Below, piece by piece: positions 15,972-25,810 of a DNA stretch of 64,000 bases. The notes under the pieces are model-generated. The model saw only the letters and a list, made by a program, of their open reading frames with translations. It was not told the DNA's origin and did no database searches. The stretch covers positions 3,127,001 to 3,191,000 of the forward strand of contig NZ_CP034783.1 of NCBI RefSeq assembly GCF_006094435.1, in the 5' to 3' direction. The DNA is from Pseudomonas sp. MPC6. GTDB lineage: Bacteria > Pseudomonadota > Gammaproteobacteria > Pseudomonadales > Pseudomonadaceae. The translations under genes were made by a program, and so were the position numbers. Position 1 is the stretch's first letter. Every line of letters starts with the position of its first letter.

Positions 15972-18010
15972 CTAGTTTTTGACCACATAGACCTTGTAGG
16001 TTGGCCGACCTTGGTTATCACGCTCGATTTCCACGCCATGATTGTCATGCTCGAAACCCGGGAAGTGGCCATCGAACAGTTCCATCGCCAACAGGTAGTC
16101 GACGATGGCCTTTTTATCGGCGCCGGCTTTTTCGCCGGGCATCATCAATGGAATACCCGGCGGATAAGGGACGATCTGCACGGCTACGGTGCGATCGATC
16201 ATGTCTCGCACGGCAATTTGCTCAATGTCGCCTTTCACCAGCCTGGCATAGGTGGCTCGAGGCGAAACGACCGGGTCCGGCAGCAAGGTGTAGGCCGCAT
16301 CCATGTTGCGTAGCATCTGCGAGCTGATCATGTCCTGGTGCATGGCTTCGGCGAGGTCCTTGAGCCCCATGCCGCTATAGCGCTCGACATGGTTGTCGAC
16401 CAGATCGGGCAGGACTTGCTCCAGCGGTGAATTGCGCTCGTAATGTTTCTTGAATTCCATCAGGCCGGCGATCAGAGAGCCCCATTTGCCTTTGGTCACG
16501 CCGAGGCTGAACAGCACGAGAATGGAATACGGCTCAGTCTTCTCAACCACGATGCCGCGACTGGAGAGGAAGGACGACACCAGCGGCGCGGGGATGCCAC
16601 TGTTCTCCATTTGACCGTCGAGCCTCTGGCCAGGCGTCAGCACCGTGACCTTGATCGGGTCCAGCATGCAGTAGTCGGCGCCCAGGTCACCGAAGCCATG
16701 CCAGCTGGCCGCCGGTTTGAGCACCCAGGCATCGCCATGGCGTAAAACTTCAGGGTCGAGTTCGGCAAAAGGTACACCGTTGACTTCATCGGGTTGCCAG
16801 ACCCCGAACCACCAATCCTTGCCATTGCGCTCACGGATTTCGTCGCTCAGGCGAGCCATGGCCTGGCGAAAGGCAATGGCCTCGTCGATGGATTCATCGG
16901 TAAGGTAGCCCCCTGCGTCGTCCATCATTTTCGACGAAACATCGATCGAGGCGATGATGCTGTACTGCGGTGACGTGGAGGTGTGCATCATGAAGGCTTC
17001 GTTGAACAGAGCCGGCTTGACCTCAACCTTGCCCGAGCGGACATGGATCATCGAGGCTTGTGAAAGCGCCGCCAGTAACTTGTGGGTGGAGTGGGTGACG
17101 GTGACGGTGGCGTCGTCCGGATGGCGTTCGCCACGGTGCATGCCATAGCGGCCTTCGTAGAGTGGGTTGAAGCGCGCATAGGCATACCAGGCTTCGTCGT
17201 AGTGGATGCGGTCGACGCTCTGGCTCAGCTCGCGGGTGGTGGTCTGCACGTTGTAGCAAAGGCCATCGTAGGTCGAGTTCGTCAGCACCGCGAGTACCGG
17301 GCGGGCCTGCTTATTGGTGGCCAACGGGCTGTCAGCGAGTTTGCCGGTAACGGCAGCCGGGGTCAGTTCCGAAAGGGGCACCGGCCCGATCAGGCCCCGC
17401 GCATTGCGCCTTGGGCGTAGGTACAAGGGCACCGCCCCCGACATATTCAACGCATAGTTCAACGACTTGTGGCAGTTGCGATCAACCAACACGGCATCGC
17501 CGTCGGTCACCGCTGAATGCAGGACGATCTGATTGCTCGCCGAACTGCCACCGACCGAGAAAAAGGTGAAGTCGGCACCGAACACGCGCGCAGCGAATTT
17601 TTCCGCGTCATTCACCGGGCCCGAGTGGTCATTCAACGAACCCAATTCGCCGACTGAAACACTGAGGTCGGAGCGCAGCATCTGCTCGCCGTAGAAGTCG
17701 AGGAACGTACGCCCGACCGCGGTCTTCATAAATGCCGTGCCGCCGGTATGGCCAGGGGTGTGCCAGGCTGGACACTGCGCACCAGGATGTTGTCGTCGGT
17801 TTCCAGGGCATTGGCCACGATCAACACGGTCTCGAGTGGGTGGCCATCGTATTCGGCGTTGTTGCGCGGGAGGTCGACAACGCCATTTACCGGCAACGAA
17901 GCGTCTTGCAGTTGCTTATAGATGTCGGCTTGATCGAGAGCGACAAACGCTCTGGAAGTGCGAAAGCAATCATGAACCGAGTTGCTGGCGGCGATCTTTA
18001 AGTAGTGCAC
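15972..18010 (-). pseudogene. Frameshifted inducible Orn/Lys/Arg decarboxylase
   Basis: Translation begins at GTG 18010 behind a near-perfect GGAGGTGAT site (18014-18022): 'MHYLKIAASNSVHDCFRTSR' onward, about 94 codons. At about 17766-17772 the frame must shift: the first frame runs into a stop at 17726, while the next frame reads 'AWHTPGHTGGTAFMKT', the conserved family motif, and then continues 585 residues to the stop at 15972. The interval of 2039 nt is one base short of a multiple of three, consistent with a single-base deletion. The rest is a fold-type I PLP decarboxylase: 'VGGSSASNQIVLHSAVTDGD', 'DEAWYAYARFNPLY', PLP lysine in 'THSTHKLLAALSQAS', and 'PYPPGIPLMMPGEK'. It should decarboxylate ornithine, lysine or arginine for acid resistance together with the antiporter. 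The N-terminal domain looks shorter than usual. A sequencing error remains possible. Confidence 0.85.
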
Positions 18011-18170
18011 AACATCACCTCCAGCTGGCGCACGAGCACCTGCTTTTAAGGGCGGTAAATATGCGGGCTACTTCAAAAAACCCTGATTAAAATAACTGGC
18101 AATGTTGGTGGGTGTAGACCATCATGATCAGTCGGTATTTTTTCTCCAGTACCCTGGTAATCCTTGTGTA

Positions 18171-18419
18171 TCAAGCGTGATAAAGCGTTTTTACCGAGCC
18201 AGATACAGCGTGCTGATCGAGCGGCTGACTATTAGAAAACGTTCCTGGCGACAGAGAATTATTCCCAGTCGCTCCCAGAGAATGAGGTGCATTAATTCTT
18301 GAACTCAATCGCTCAACGAATGACTCAGCTGCAGCAAGGCTGCGGAAACTTGCAACCCACCGATCCATGTGAACCCACCAGAGATTCTGCACAGGATCTT
18401 TTTCAAGATAAATGTTCAT
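18171..18419 (-). CDS. Small conserved-looking hypothetical protein
   Basis: 82 residues beginning 'MNIYLEKDPVQNLWWVHMDR', then 'WVASFRSLAAAESFVERL'. The Trp-rich N-terminal two thirds look like a compact soluble domain; the C-terminal 30 residues are low in order and may be a changed frame. No strong ribosome site is seen. It lies on the same strand and upstream of the decarboxylase gene, with a perfect Anr-type box about 140 bp upstream of its start. I cannot assign a function. Confidence 0.45.
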   Translation of the reverse strand: MNIYLEKDPVQNLWWVHMDRWVASFRSLAAAESFVERLSSRINAPHSLGATGNNSLSPGTFSNSQPLDQHAVSGSVKTLYHA

Positions 18420-18560
18420 TTACGGCGCTCGGCGATACAGGGTTTCAATCATCCTGACCTGTGCGGAGTCATCCTTTGTTCATCCAAGTACGATGACGGT
18501 AGCCATTCGTGCTGTTGATCTTTCTGTTTTTTAGTCTGTACTCGAACAACTGGCAAACTG

Positions 18561-18574
18561 TTGATAAAAATCAA
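18561..18574. promoter_or_regulatory. Perfect Anr/FNR-type box
   Basis: TTGATAAAAATCAA matches the Anr/FNR consensus TTGAT-N4-ATCAA exactly. It lies in the 650-bp space between the RND outer-membrane gene (ending at 18666) and the decarboxylase (starting at 18010), about 142 bp upstream of the small 82-residue gene and 550 bp upstream of the decarboxylase. It suggests control by low oxygen of this reverse-strand unit. Apart from the small ORF I see nothing else in 18011-18665. Confidence 0.65.
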
Positions 18575-18665
18575 CCCTTCTGGACTGTTTTCAATAGCTC
18601 AATACCGCGTGTCGGATTCCTGCACTGGTGCCGCATCAATTGAATATTGGCGGGCGGCATTCTGA

Positions 18666-20099
18666 TCATGGTCTTTTTTCGCTGACAGTTGCCGTCAACT
18701 TGTCCGCTTTGGTCACCCAACCACCACCTGTCGCCTTGTAAACATCGATCATGGCGGTGAACACCGAACCCCGGGTCTGGGTGTAATTCAACTCGGCATC
18801 GAACAAGCTGCGTTCGGCATCCAGGACTTCTATGTAGCTGGTGTACCCATTGTCGTAGCGCAGTCGTGCAAACCTGGTGTAAGTCCGCAGCGCTTCGACC
18901 TGACCGGCCTGGGAAGCCATCTGCTCACGGGATTTGCTCGCCGCGACCAACGCGTTTTCCACATCCCTGAAGGCTGATTGAATCGACTGTTGGTAGACCA
19001 GCAAGGTTTGTTGTTGAAAGGCCTCGGTCTGTTGGACTTGGCCGGCGATCCCGCCAGCGGTGAAAATAGGCATGCTCGCGGCGACACCATAGGACCAGGC
19101 GGCGGCCGGTCCGGTGAATAAATTCGAGAGTTGGTTACTGACTGAGCCCAACAGCCCGGTCAGGGATATCGTCGGGAAGTACAGCGCCTTGGCGGCACCG
19201 ATTTGGGCATTGGCGGAAATCAGGTTCAGTTCGGCCTGACGTAGATCTGGGCGTCGCTCCAGCAAGTCCGAAGGCAACCCGGCGGGGACCGAGGGCAGGG
19301 TCAGTTGCGTCAGATCACGGCCTCTGATGATAGGTCCCGGATTGCGTCCAAGCAGCACCGCCAAATTGTTTTCCTGTTGCGCCACCTGGGACTCGAATTG
19401 CGATACAGAAGCTTGGGTGCGCTGGAATTCGGAGAGGTTTTGCGCCAGTTCCATTTCGGAAATGGTGCCGGCGCCAAAGCGCAGTTTAAAAATTCCGTAG
19501 GAGTCGCCACGGGCCTTGGCGGTGGTGCGGGCGATTTCCAGTTGCCGGTCAAGATCGCGAAGTGCGATGTAGCTGGATGCCACCGAGGACACCAGGCTCA
19601 GAATGACCGTACGCCGACCTTCCTCCGAGGCCAGCAAGTCAGCACGCGCCGACTCATTGAGCCGTCGTAAACGACCCCAGACGTCCAACTCCCAGCTCAC
19701 ATTGAGGGTCGCCTGGTAGTTTTTGTAAATCGGGTCGACGCCGGAATCCAATGGCACCGGGCCGTTGTCGCGCGGAGCTCTGGAGCGACTGCCTTGCGCC
19801 CCGACGCCGATTTGCGGAAACATCTGCGAGCGCACCACTCCGTAACGCCCCTGGAATTCCTCGACCCGGGCGGCGGCAATCTTGATGTCTTTATTTTCGG
19901 CCAGCGCACTGCGGATCAAGTCATTCAGGACCGGATCCTTGAACTGTTCCCACCACAGGGTGTTGGACAGATTGTTGGCCTCCTGGTCCGCATAGCGATA
20001 GGCAGCGGGTGCGTCTGTGGCAGGGCGCTGGTAATCCGGGCCGAGCATACAGCCCGTCAGGCCCAGACAAATCAACAGCGGGAGATGAAGTGTGCGCAT
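18666..20099 (-). CDS. RND efflux outer-membrane channel lipoprotein (OprM/NodT family)
   Basis: The start at 20099 gives a lipoprotein signal 'MRTLHLPLLICLGLTGCMLG' with lipobox LTGC; GAGGGGG lies just upstream, and the previous gene stops 1 bp before. 477 residues: 'LGPDYQRPATDAPAAYRY' near the acylated Cys, then two TolC-like repeats rich in helices ('ALAENKDIKIAAARVEEFQG', 'LGRNPGPI', 'LPSDLLERRPDLRQAELNLI', 'LRYDNGYTSYIEVLDAERSL'). It forms the trimeric outer-membrane exit duct of the pump encoded by the two preceding genes. Confidence 0.92.
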   Translation of the reverse strand: MRTLHLPLLICLGLTGCMLGPDYQRPATDAPAAYRYADQEANNLSNTLWWEQFKDPVLNDLIRSALAENKDIKIAAARVEEFQGRYGVVRSQMFPQIGVGAQGSRSRAPRDNGPVPLDSGVDPIYKNYQATLNVSWELDVWGRLRRLNESARADLLASEEGRRTVILSLVSSVASSYIALRDLDRQLEIARTTAKARGDSYGIFKLRFGAGTISEMELAQNLSEFQRTQASVSQFESQVAQQENNLAVLLGRNPGPIIRGRDLTQLTLPSVPAGLPSDLLERRPDLRQAELNLISANAQIGAAKALYFPTISLTGLLGSVSNQLSNLFTGPAAAWSYGVAASMPIFTAGGIAGQVQQTEAFQQQTLLVYQQSIQSAFRDVENALVAASKSREQMASQAGQVEALRTYTRFARLRYDNGYTSYIEVLDAERSLFDAELNYTQTRGSVFTAMIDVYKATGGGWVTKADKLTATVSEKRP

Positions 20100-20100
20100 C

Positions 20101-23100
20101 TCAATCCCCCTCATGTTTTTGTAGAGGGACGCCGCCGGGAATCTCCCCGGGCGACGTTAATGAAGGCGGCGGGGTTGTCTGTTTGACCGCGCCTTTTTTC
20201 TCAGTCAAACGTTCAACGAGGTAGTAGAAGAGAGGGATAAAGAAGATGGCGATGACGGTCGCCGCCAGCATCCCGCCGATCACACCTGTACCGATGGAGT
20301 GTCGACTGTTTTCCGATGCCCCGACGGCAATGGCCAGCGGAACGCAACCCAAAATGAACGCCAGTGACGTCATCACGATGGGCCGCAAGCGCTCCCTGGC
20401 GGCAGTCATTGCAGCATCATAGGCGGACATGCCGTTTTCCCGGTTCAGTACCGCAAACTCGAAAATGAGGATGGCGTTCTTGGCGGCCAGGGCCACCAGC
20501 ATGGTCAAGCCGATCTGGAAGTAGACGTCATTGCTTAACCCCCGGATCAGGACGGCAAGCAGTGCACCGAACAAGGCAAAGGGCACCGCCAGCAATACGC
20601 CGACGGGCAGGGACCATTTCTCGTACTGAGCCGCCAGGATCAGAAACACCATGATCAGGCCGAAGATGATCACCTGGGAGGAGGCCCCCCCGCTTTTTTT
20701 CTCCTCGAAGGCTTCGCCGCTCAAGGCCAGGGCGTAGTCGTTGGTCATGATTTCAGCGCTGATTTCTTCCAGGGCCTTGAGCGCTTGGCCGGAACTGTAG
20801 CCGGGTGCCGCGTTGGCGGTGAGTTTGACCGCCGGAAAGTTGTTGAAGCGGGTCAGCAGGTCGGGACCGGTGACGTAGCGGGTGGTCAGCAGGGCTTTGA
20901 GCGGCACCATCCCAAGGTTTTTACTGCGCACGTAAATCTGCTGCAAGTCTTCGGCCTTGAGCCGATAGCTCGGTTCAGCCTGCAGAATCACCTGCCACAG
21001 GCGGCTGAATTTATTGAATTGAGACACATAGAGAGAGCCAAACATGGTTTGCATGGTGCTGTAGACGTCTTCCACCGGCACCCCCAGCGTCTCTGCCTTT
21101 TCCCGGTCTACGTCGACCAGCAATTGCCGGGAAAACACGTTGAAGGTGGAGGTAATGGCGCCGAGTTCCGGGCGCTGTTTGGCTTTTGCGACAAGGGTGC
21201 CGACCATCTCAGCCAATTGGTCGACGGTGGCGTCCCCCTTGCTTTGCACCCATACCTCCATGCCGCCTGTAGTGCCCAGGCCGGGAATGGACGGCGGATT
21301 GACCGGAAGAATAATCCCGCCCTGTACCGTGGAAAAAGCGCGGGCGGCTTTCTGAATGACCGCAGGGGCACTTTGTTCCTTGATTGTTTCCGAGTCCTTG
21401 TAGCGCTCCTCGAAATCCTTGAACCCGACGAAGAAGGCGCCGGCATTGTTCTTGTTCTGGCCGTCGAGCAGGCTGTAGCCGTTAACGATGGCGACGCCCT
21501 CGACGGCTTCGTCGTTCATGAAGAAGTCACTGGCTACTTTGCCCACCTCGCCGGTGCGATCCAGGCTGGCGGCATCGGGCATGATCACCGCCCCCAGCAG
21601 ATAACCCTGGTCTTCCGGTGGCAGGAAGGCACTGGGAATGCGCTGCGCCATCAGCAGAATCAGAACGATCATGCCGGCAAAGAGTAACAACGCCAGGACA
21701 AAGCGCTTGATCATAAACGCCACCGAGCGCGAGTAGCCCTCGGTCATGCGTTCGAAGCTGCGCTCGAACCAGCGGAAAAAAGCGTTCTTTTCGCCGTGTT
21801 GGGGCTTGAGCAGCAGGGCCGCCAAGGCCGGCGAAAGCGTTAAAGCCACAAGGCCGGAGATCACCACGGAGATGGCGATGGTAATCGCAAACTGTTTGTA
21901 GAGTTGGCCAGTGATTCCCCCCATGAATGCCACCGGGATGAACACCGCGCACAGCACCAGCACGATGGCCACCACGGGACCGGCCACTTCATCCATGGCG
22001 CGTTTGGCCGCCTCCTTGGGGTTCATCTTGTGCACGTGCATATTGCGTTCGACGTTTTCAATCACCACGATGGCGTCGTCCACCACGATGCCGATGGCCA
22101 GCACCATGCCAAACAGCGTCAGCATGTTCACCGAAAACCCCAGGGCCGACATGCCGATAAAGGTGCCAACAATGGACACCGGCACGGCGAGCACCGGGAT
22201 CAGCGTGGCGCGCAGGCTCTGCAGGAAGATGAAAACCACCACGACCACCAACACCAACGCTTCGAAAAAGGTGTGTATCACCTCGGAAATCGACGCGCGG
22301 GTAAACGCGGTGGTGTCCATCACGATTTTGTATTCGATCCCTTCGGGAAAGGTCGTCTTCATTTGCGCGAGGGTCGACGTCACGGCTGCCGAGACGTCGA
22401 GTGCGTTAGCACCCGGTTGTTGATACACCGCGATCAATGTGGCGGGGCGTCCCTGATAGGTGCTGCGCAGGGAGTAGTCTTTTTGCCCGAGCTCGGCTCG
22501 ACCAATGTCCTTGAGACGAACAATGGCAGCCCCGTCATTGCTCGCGCGCAAGATGATGTTCTCGAACTCCGCAGGTTCAGTCAGGCGTCCCTTGGTGGTC
22601 ACGGCAAAAGACTGTTCCACGGCCTGGCCCGTCGGGGATTGACCCACACGGCCTACGGCGAATTGCTGGTTCTGGTTGGTGACCGCTTTCTGCACGTCAG
22701 CGGCGGTAATCCCCAACTGGGCCATTCGATCGGGTTTGAGCCAGATCCGCATGGCGTAGTCCGGCGTACCAAAAATACTGGCCTGGTTGGCGCCCGGAAT
22801 ACGCTTGATCGCATCCAGAATGTAGAGGTTGGCGTAATTGGCGACATAGGTGCTGTCATAGCGGTCGCCAGCAGAGTACACAGCTAGAACCATCATGAAC
22901 GCCGAGGATTTCTTCTGCACCTGAATACCCTGGCTCTGCACTGCGGAGGGCAATTGCGGCAGGGCCAGATTGACCCGGTTTTGCACGTCCACTTGGGCAA
23001 GCGAAGGGTCGGTACCAATTTCGAAGAAGACGTTGAGGGTCATGTTGCCCGTCGCCGAGCTCGACGAGTTCATGTAGATCATGTTGTCGGCGCCATTGAC

Positions 23101-23310
23101 CTGCTGCTCGATAGGCGCTGCCACATTATTGGCCACGACCTGTGCATCGGCACCCGGGTAGGTCGCTGAAACCGTAATTTGCGGTGGCGTGATATCCGGG
23201 TACTGGGCGACCGGCAATTTAGCCATCGCCACTGCGCCAGCCAAGGTGATGATGATCGAGATCACCGACGCGAAGATGGGGCGATCAATGCAATAGTGCG
23301 AAATGCTCAT
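20101..23310 (-). CDS. RND multidrug efflux permease (HAE1, AcrB/MexB type)
   Basis: 1069 residues, typical of HAE1 pumps. It starts 'MSISHYCIDRPIFASVISII' with TM1, has the periplasmic porter domains, and the proton-relay pair Asp-Asp in TM4 ('LAIGIVVDDAIVVIENVERN'). The second half repeats the layout ('VGVLLAVPFALFGALLAVLI', 'LVALAAKNAILIFEFAV'). It is a homotrimeric inner-membrane drug/proton antiporter. Its start overlaps the adaptor gene by 4 bp and its stop is next to the channel gene, so the three form a complete adaptor-pump-channel operon. The C-terminal tail is rich in Pro. The substrate range is unknown; no local TetR regulator is present. Confidence 0.95.
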   Translation of the reverse strand: MSISHYCIDRPIFASVISIIITLAGAVAMAKLPVAQYPDITPPQITVSATYPGADAQVVANNVAAPIEQQVNGADNMIYMNSSSSATGNMTLNVFFEIGTDPSLAQVDVQNRVNLALPQLPSAVQSQGIQVQKKSSAFMMVLAVYSAGDRYDSTYVANYANLYILDAIKRIPGANQASIFGTPDYAMRIWLKPDRMAQLGITAADVQKAVTNQNQQFAVGRVGQSPTGQAVEQSFAVTTKGRLTEPAEFENIILRASNDGAAIVRLKDIGRAELGQKDYSLRSTYQGRPATLIAVYQQPGANALDVSAAVTSTLAQMKTTFPEGIEYKIVMDTTAFTRASISEVIHTFFEALVLVVVVVFIFLQSLRATLIPVLAVPVSIVGTFIGMSALGFSVNMLTLFGMVLAIGIVVDDAIVVIENVERNMHVHKMNPKEAAKRAMDEVAGPVVAIVLVLCAVFIPVAFMGGITGQLYKQFAITIAISVVISGLVALTLSPALAALLLKPQHGEKNAFFRWFERSFERMTEGYSRSVAFMIKRFVLALLLFAGMIVLILLMAQRIPSAFLPPEDQGYLLGAVIMPDAASLDRTGEVGKVASDFFMNDEAVEGVAIVNGYSLLDGQNKNNAGAFFVGFKDFEERYKDSETIKEQSAPAVIQKAARAFSTVQGGIILPVNPPSIPGLGTTGGMEVWVQSKGDATVDQLAEMVGTLVAKAKQRPELGAITSTFNVFSRQLLVDVDREKAETLGVPVEDVYSTMQTMFGSLYVSQFNKFSRLWQVILQAEPSYRLKAEDLQQIYVRSKNLGMVPLKALLTTRYVTGPDLLTRFNNFPAVKLTANAAPGYSSGQALKALEEISAEIMTNDYALALSGEAFEEKKSGGASSQVIIFGLIMVFLILAAQYEKWSLPVGVLLAVPFALFGALLAVLIRGLSNDVYFQIGLTMLVALAAKNAILIFEFAVLNRENGMSAYDAAMTAARERLRPIVMTSLAFILGCVPLAIAVGASENSRHSIGTGVIGGMLAATVIAIFFIPLFYYLVERLTEKKGAVKQTTPPPSLTSPGEIPGGVPLQKHEGD

Positions 23311-24530
23311 GGGCTGCGCCCAGTGTCTTGCGCCGATTTGGCAGCTGTCGGTTTCGCCGTTGTCTCGCCTGCCTGCGCGGTGGGAGGGGGGGAGATGATA
23401 TTCAGCGGCCCGCCGGGTGTCACTCTGATCGCACCGTCGACCACTATGCGTTCGCCCGCTTGCAAGCCTTGGGTAATGAACCAGTCGTCGCCATGCCAGT
23501 CACCCACTTCGACAACGCGTTGCTCGGGCTTGCCCTCTGCATTTATTACCCAGACGAAGTGGCTCTTGGCACCCTCCAGTACTGCCTTCTGCGGCACCAC
23601 AATGGCGTTCGGCCTGGAAGCTCCGATTGCCCGCGCCCGCACGAATTGGCCTGGACGCAGTTGGCCGTTCGGGTTGGCCACCACGGCGCGGACCAGAAAG
23701 GTGCCGGTGTCCTGGCTATAAGAGGGCGCGGCAAAATTCAGACGACCACGGTCAGGTACCACTGAGCCGTCGGCCAGCACCACTTCTACGACAAACTCAC
23801 TGCGCAGAGGGAATATGAGGTGCCCGGAGGCAATCTCGTCGCGGTACTTGAGCGTCTCGTTTTCCGAAAGACTGAAGTTGACGTAGATCGGGTCCATCTG
23901 TGAAACGGTGGTCAGCAGCCCGGACTCACCTGGCGTGACGTAACTGCCTTCCTGCTTTTTGGCAAAGCTTGAAAGGCCGGTGAGGGGAGAGCTTATGGTG
24001 GTGTAACTGAGGTTCAACTGCTCGGTTCGAACCGTGCCCTCGGCGGCAAGCACGGCGGCCCGAGTCTGACGCTCATCGCCGACGGCATTGTCCAGATCCA
24101 TCTTGCTGACCGCATTCTGCGCCGCCAGGGGACGGACACGGGCCAGTGTGGCCTTGGCCACTTCCCAGCGTGCCTGTTGTTGAGCCAATTGGCCCTGCGC
24201 CGACAGCAATGAGGCTTCAAAAGGCTTACGGTCCATTTGGAACAGCGTTTGCCCGCTTTTCACCAAATCGCCTTCGGTGTACAGCCGCTTTTCCAGGAAG
24301 CCGGCAACCCGGGCGCGAATCTCCACCTCGCGGGAACTCTGTGTTTGGGCAACGAATTCGAACGTCACCGGAGTGTTGCGCGCGGTGACCGTCATGACCG
24401 TTACATCGGGTGCTTGACTCGCCAGGGTAGGGGGCTCTTTGCCGCAACCGGCAACCAGGCTCAAGACCCCTACCATAATGGCGATGGGCAAGCCGACGAG
24501 CGGTCTGACAGCCTTGATGTTCTCGCCCAT
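23307..24530 (-). CDS. RND efflux periplasmic adaptor (MexA/AcrA type)
   Basis: 407 residues with a lipoprotein signal ending 'VGVLSLVAGCGKEPP' (lipobox VAGC). Membrane-fusion layout: 'EVEIRARVAGFLEKRLYTEG' (barrel-sandwich hybrid), helical hairpin about 95-175 ('GQLAQQQARWEVAKATLARV'), 'AEGTVRTEQLNLSYTTISSP', beta-barrel and membrane-proximal domains. It links the inner-membrane pump to the outer-membrane channel. It is the first gene of the efflux operon; an Anr-like sequence is found 80 bp upstream of its start. The Pro-rich C-terminal tail is poorly conserved. Confidence 0.93.
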   Translation of the reverse strand: MGENIKAVRPLVGLPIAIMVGVLSLVAGCGKEPPTLASQAPDVTVMTVTARNTPVTFEFVAQTQSSREVEIRARVAGFLEKRLYTEGDLVKSGQTLFQMDRKPFEASLLSAQGQLAQQQARWEVAKATLARVRPLAAQNAVSKMDLDNAVGDERQTRAAVLAAEGTVRTEQLNLSYTTISSPLTGLSSFAKKQEGSYVTPGESGLLTTVSQMDPIYVNFSLSENETLKYRDEIASGHLIFPLRSEFVVEVVLADGSVVPDRGRLNFAAPSYSQDTGTFLVRAVVANPNGQLRPGQFVRARAIGASRPNAIVVPQKAVLEGAKSHFVWVINAEGKPEQRVVEVGDWHGDDWFITQGLQAGERIVVDGAIRVTPGGPLNIISPPPTAQAGETTAKPTAAKSAQDTGRSP

Positions 24531-24609
24531 ACCCTGCTCCGTGTGAATGCTACTTGGACAGAAGCGTAGCCAATCATCACAACGCTAGCACCCGTAGAAG
24601 GTGGCATTT

Positions 24610-24623
24610 CTGACAAAAATCAA
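24610..24623. promoter_or_regulatory. Near-match Anr/FNR box upstream of RND operon
   Basis: CTGACAAAAATCAA has a perfect ATCAA half and a degenerate first half (two differences from TTGAT-N4-ATCAA). It sits 80 bp upstream of the adaptor start, a sensible activator distance, and overlaps the end of the antiporter gene. Together with the perfect box at 18561 it hints at oxygen control of this block. Confidence 0.35.
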
Positions 24624-25810
24624 TGATCGCGATTTGCCAACCGTGAGACCCATGGATTGGCACTCAAGCCATGTAGTAGAACACTGAGTAAAACGGTACA
24701 GGCCGCAACGGCCACCAAGGTACGGCTGGCTTGCAGAGGGTAGTCCAAGATCATTATGGCGAAGACGATACTTGCCAAGCCTCGCGGGCCGAACCATCCG
24801 ATGAACAGGCGGGTTTCGAAATCGAAGCCGGTGCCTGCCAGGCTGATGAGCACAGTCAGTATGCGAATCACGGTCAGACTGAGCACTGCATACAGCCAGA
24901 TGTTCCAGGTGAAACTGCTCCAGGCCCAAGGGATCACCAGTGCGCCGAATACGACCCAGGTTATGACTGACAGCAGACTGGCGAACTCTTCGCTGGCCTT
25001 GAGCAAGTGATGCTTTTGCTCGGTAAACAAATAGCTGGCGAGCAACCCTCCGACGAACGCGGCGATAAACCCGCTACCGCCTAATGCTTGTGCTGTGGCA
25101 AAGCAAAGAATGGCTAACCCGGGCAGTGTCAGTTGTGACCACATGGGTGTTTGCCAATGGTGTTTTCCGGAGTAACGCTGCAACAGCCAGGCGATAAGCG
25201 TAAGAGCGACACCGGCGACTGCACCGATGCCCAGCTCCTCGATAACCAACTCCACTGCCAGCGAGAGGGGTGACTGCGTCTGCTCTTCGACCAGCAGTGC
25301 CAGGAACATCAACAGCACCGGAACGCAGATGCCATCATTCAACCCGCTCTCCACGTTTAACCCTTCACGCACGGACGCCGGTACCTTGGGATTGCTCACA
25401 ACGGCCTTGCCCAGCGCAGCGTCGGTGGGAGCCAGAAGAGTCGCCAGTATTGCCAATTCCAACGGCGGTACCTGTGGGAACAGCCAGATGCCGACCAGCC
25501 AACCACTAAGCATGGTCAGTGGCAGCCCGATCATCAATAAGCGCAGCGGCAATCCTTCGTGCGCTCTTAGGACTTTGAGGTTGGCGTTGGCTGCATCGCT
25601 GAAGAGAACAATCGCCAATGTCAGTTCTGCCAGGATCCTGAGGCCGTCCTTGTCAATCCGAAGTTGGAGAATCCCCAGAAACGCCGGGCCGAGAATCAGA
25701 CCGGCAAGCATGAACATGAGCGGACCATTGAGCAGGCGTGACTCGAAACGCCCCGCAAATATGCTGTAGGTCAGGAGGAAAGCGGCAAGCAGGGCTAAGT
25801 TCTGATACAT
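24620..25810 (-). CDS. CPA1-type Na+(K+)/H+ antiporter
   Basis: 396 residues, nearly all hydrophobic helices (about 11-12). 'AILATLLAPTDAALGKAVVS' and 'VREGLNVESGLNDGICVPVL' carry the acidic residues of the NhaP/CPA1 ion site (the ND motif follows 'ESGLN'), and 'FIGWFGPRGLASIVFAIMIL' is a further family motif. It exchanges monovalent cations for protons across the inner membrane. It is upstream of the RND operon on the same strand but separated from it by about 90 bp, so it may have its own promoter. It fits the ion-homeostasis theme of the block. Confidence 0.9.
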   Translation of the reverse strand: MYQNLALLAAFLLTYSIFAGRFESRLLNGPLMFMLAGLILGPAFLGILQLRIDKDGLRILAELTLAIVLFSDAANANLKVLRAHEGLPLRLLMIGLPLTMLSGWLVGIWLFPQVPPLELAILATLLAPTDAALGKAVVSNPKVPASVREGLNVESGLNDGICVPVLLMFLALLVEEQTQSPLSLAVELVIEELGIGAVAGVALTLIAWLLQRYSGKHHWQTPMWSQLTLPGLAILCFATAQALGGSGFIAAFVGGLLASYLFTEQKHHLLKASEEFASLLSVITWVVFGALVIPWAWSSFTWNIWLYAVLSLTVIRILTVLISLAGTGFDFETRLFIGWFGPRGLASIVFAIMILDYPLQASRTLVAVAACTVLLSVLLHGLSANPWVSRLANRDH

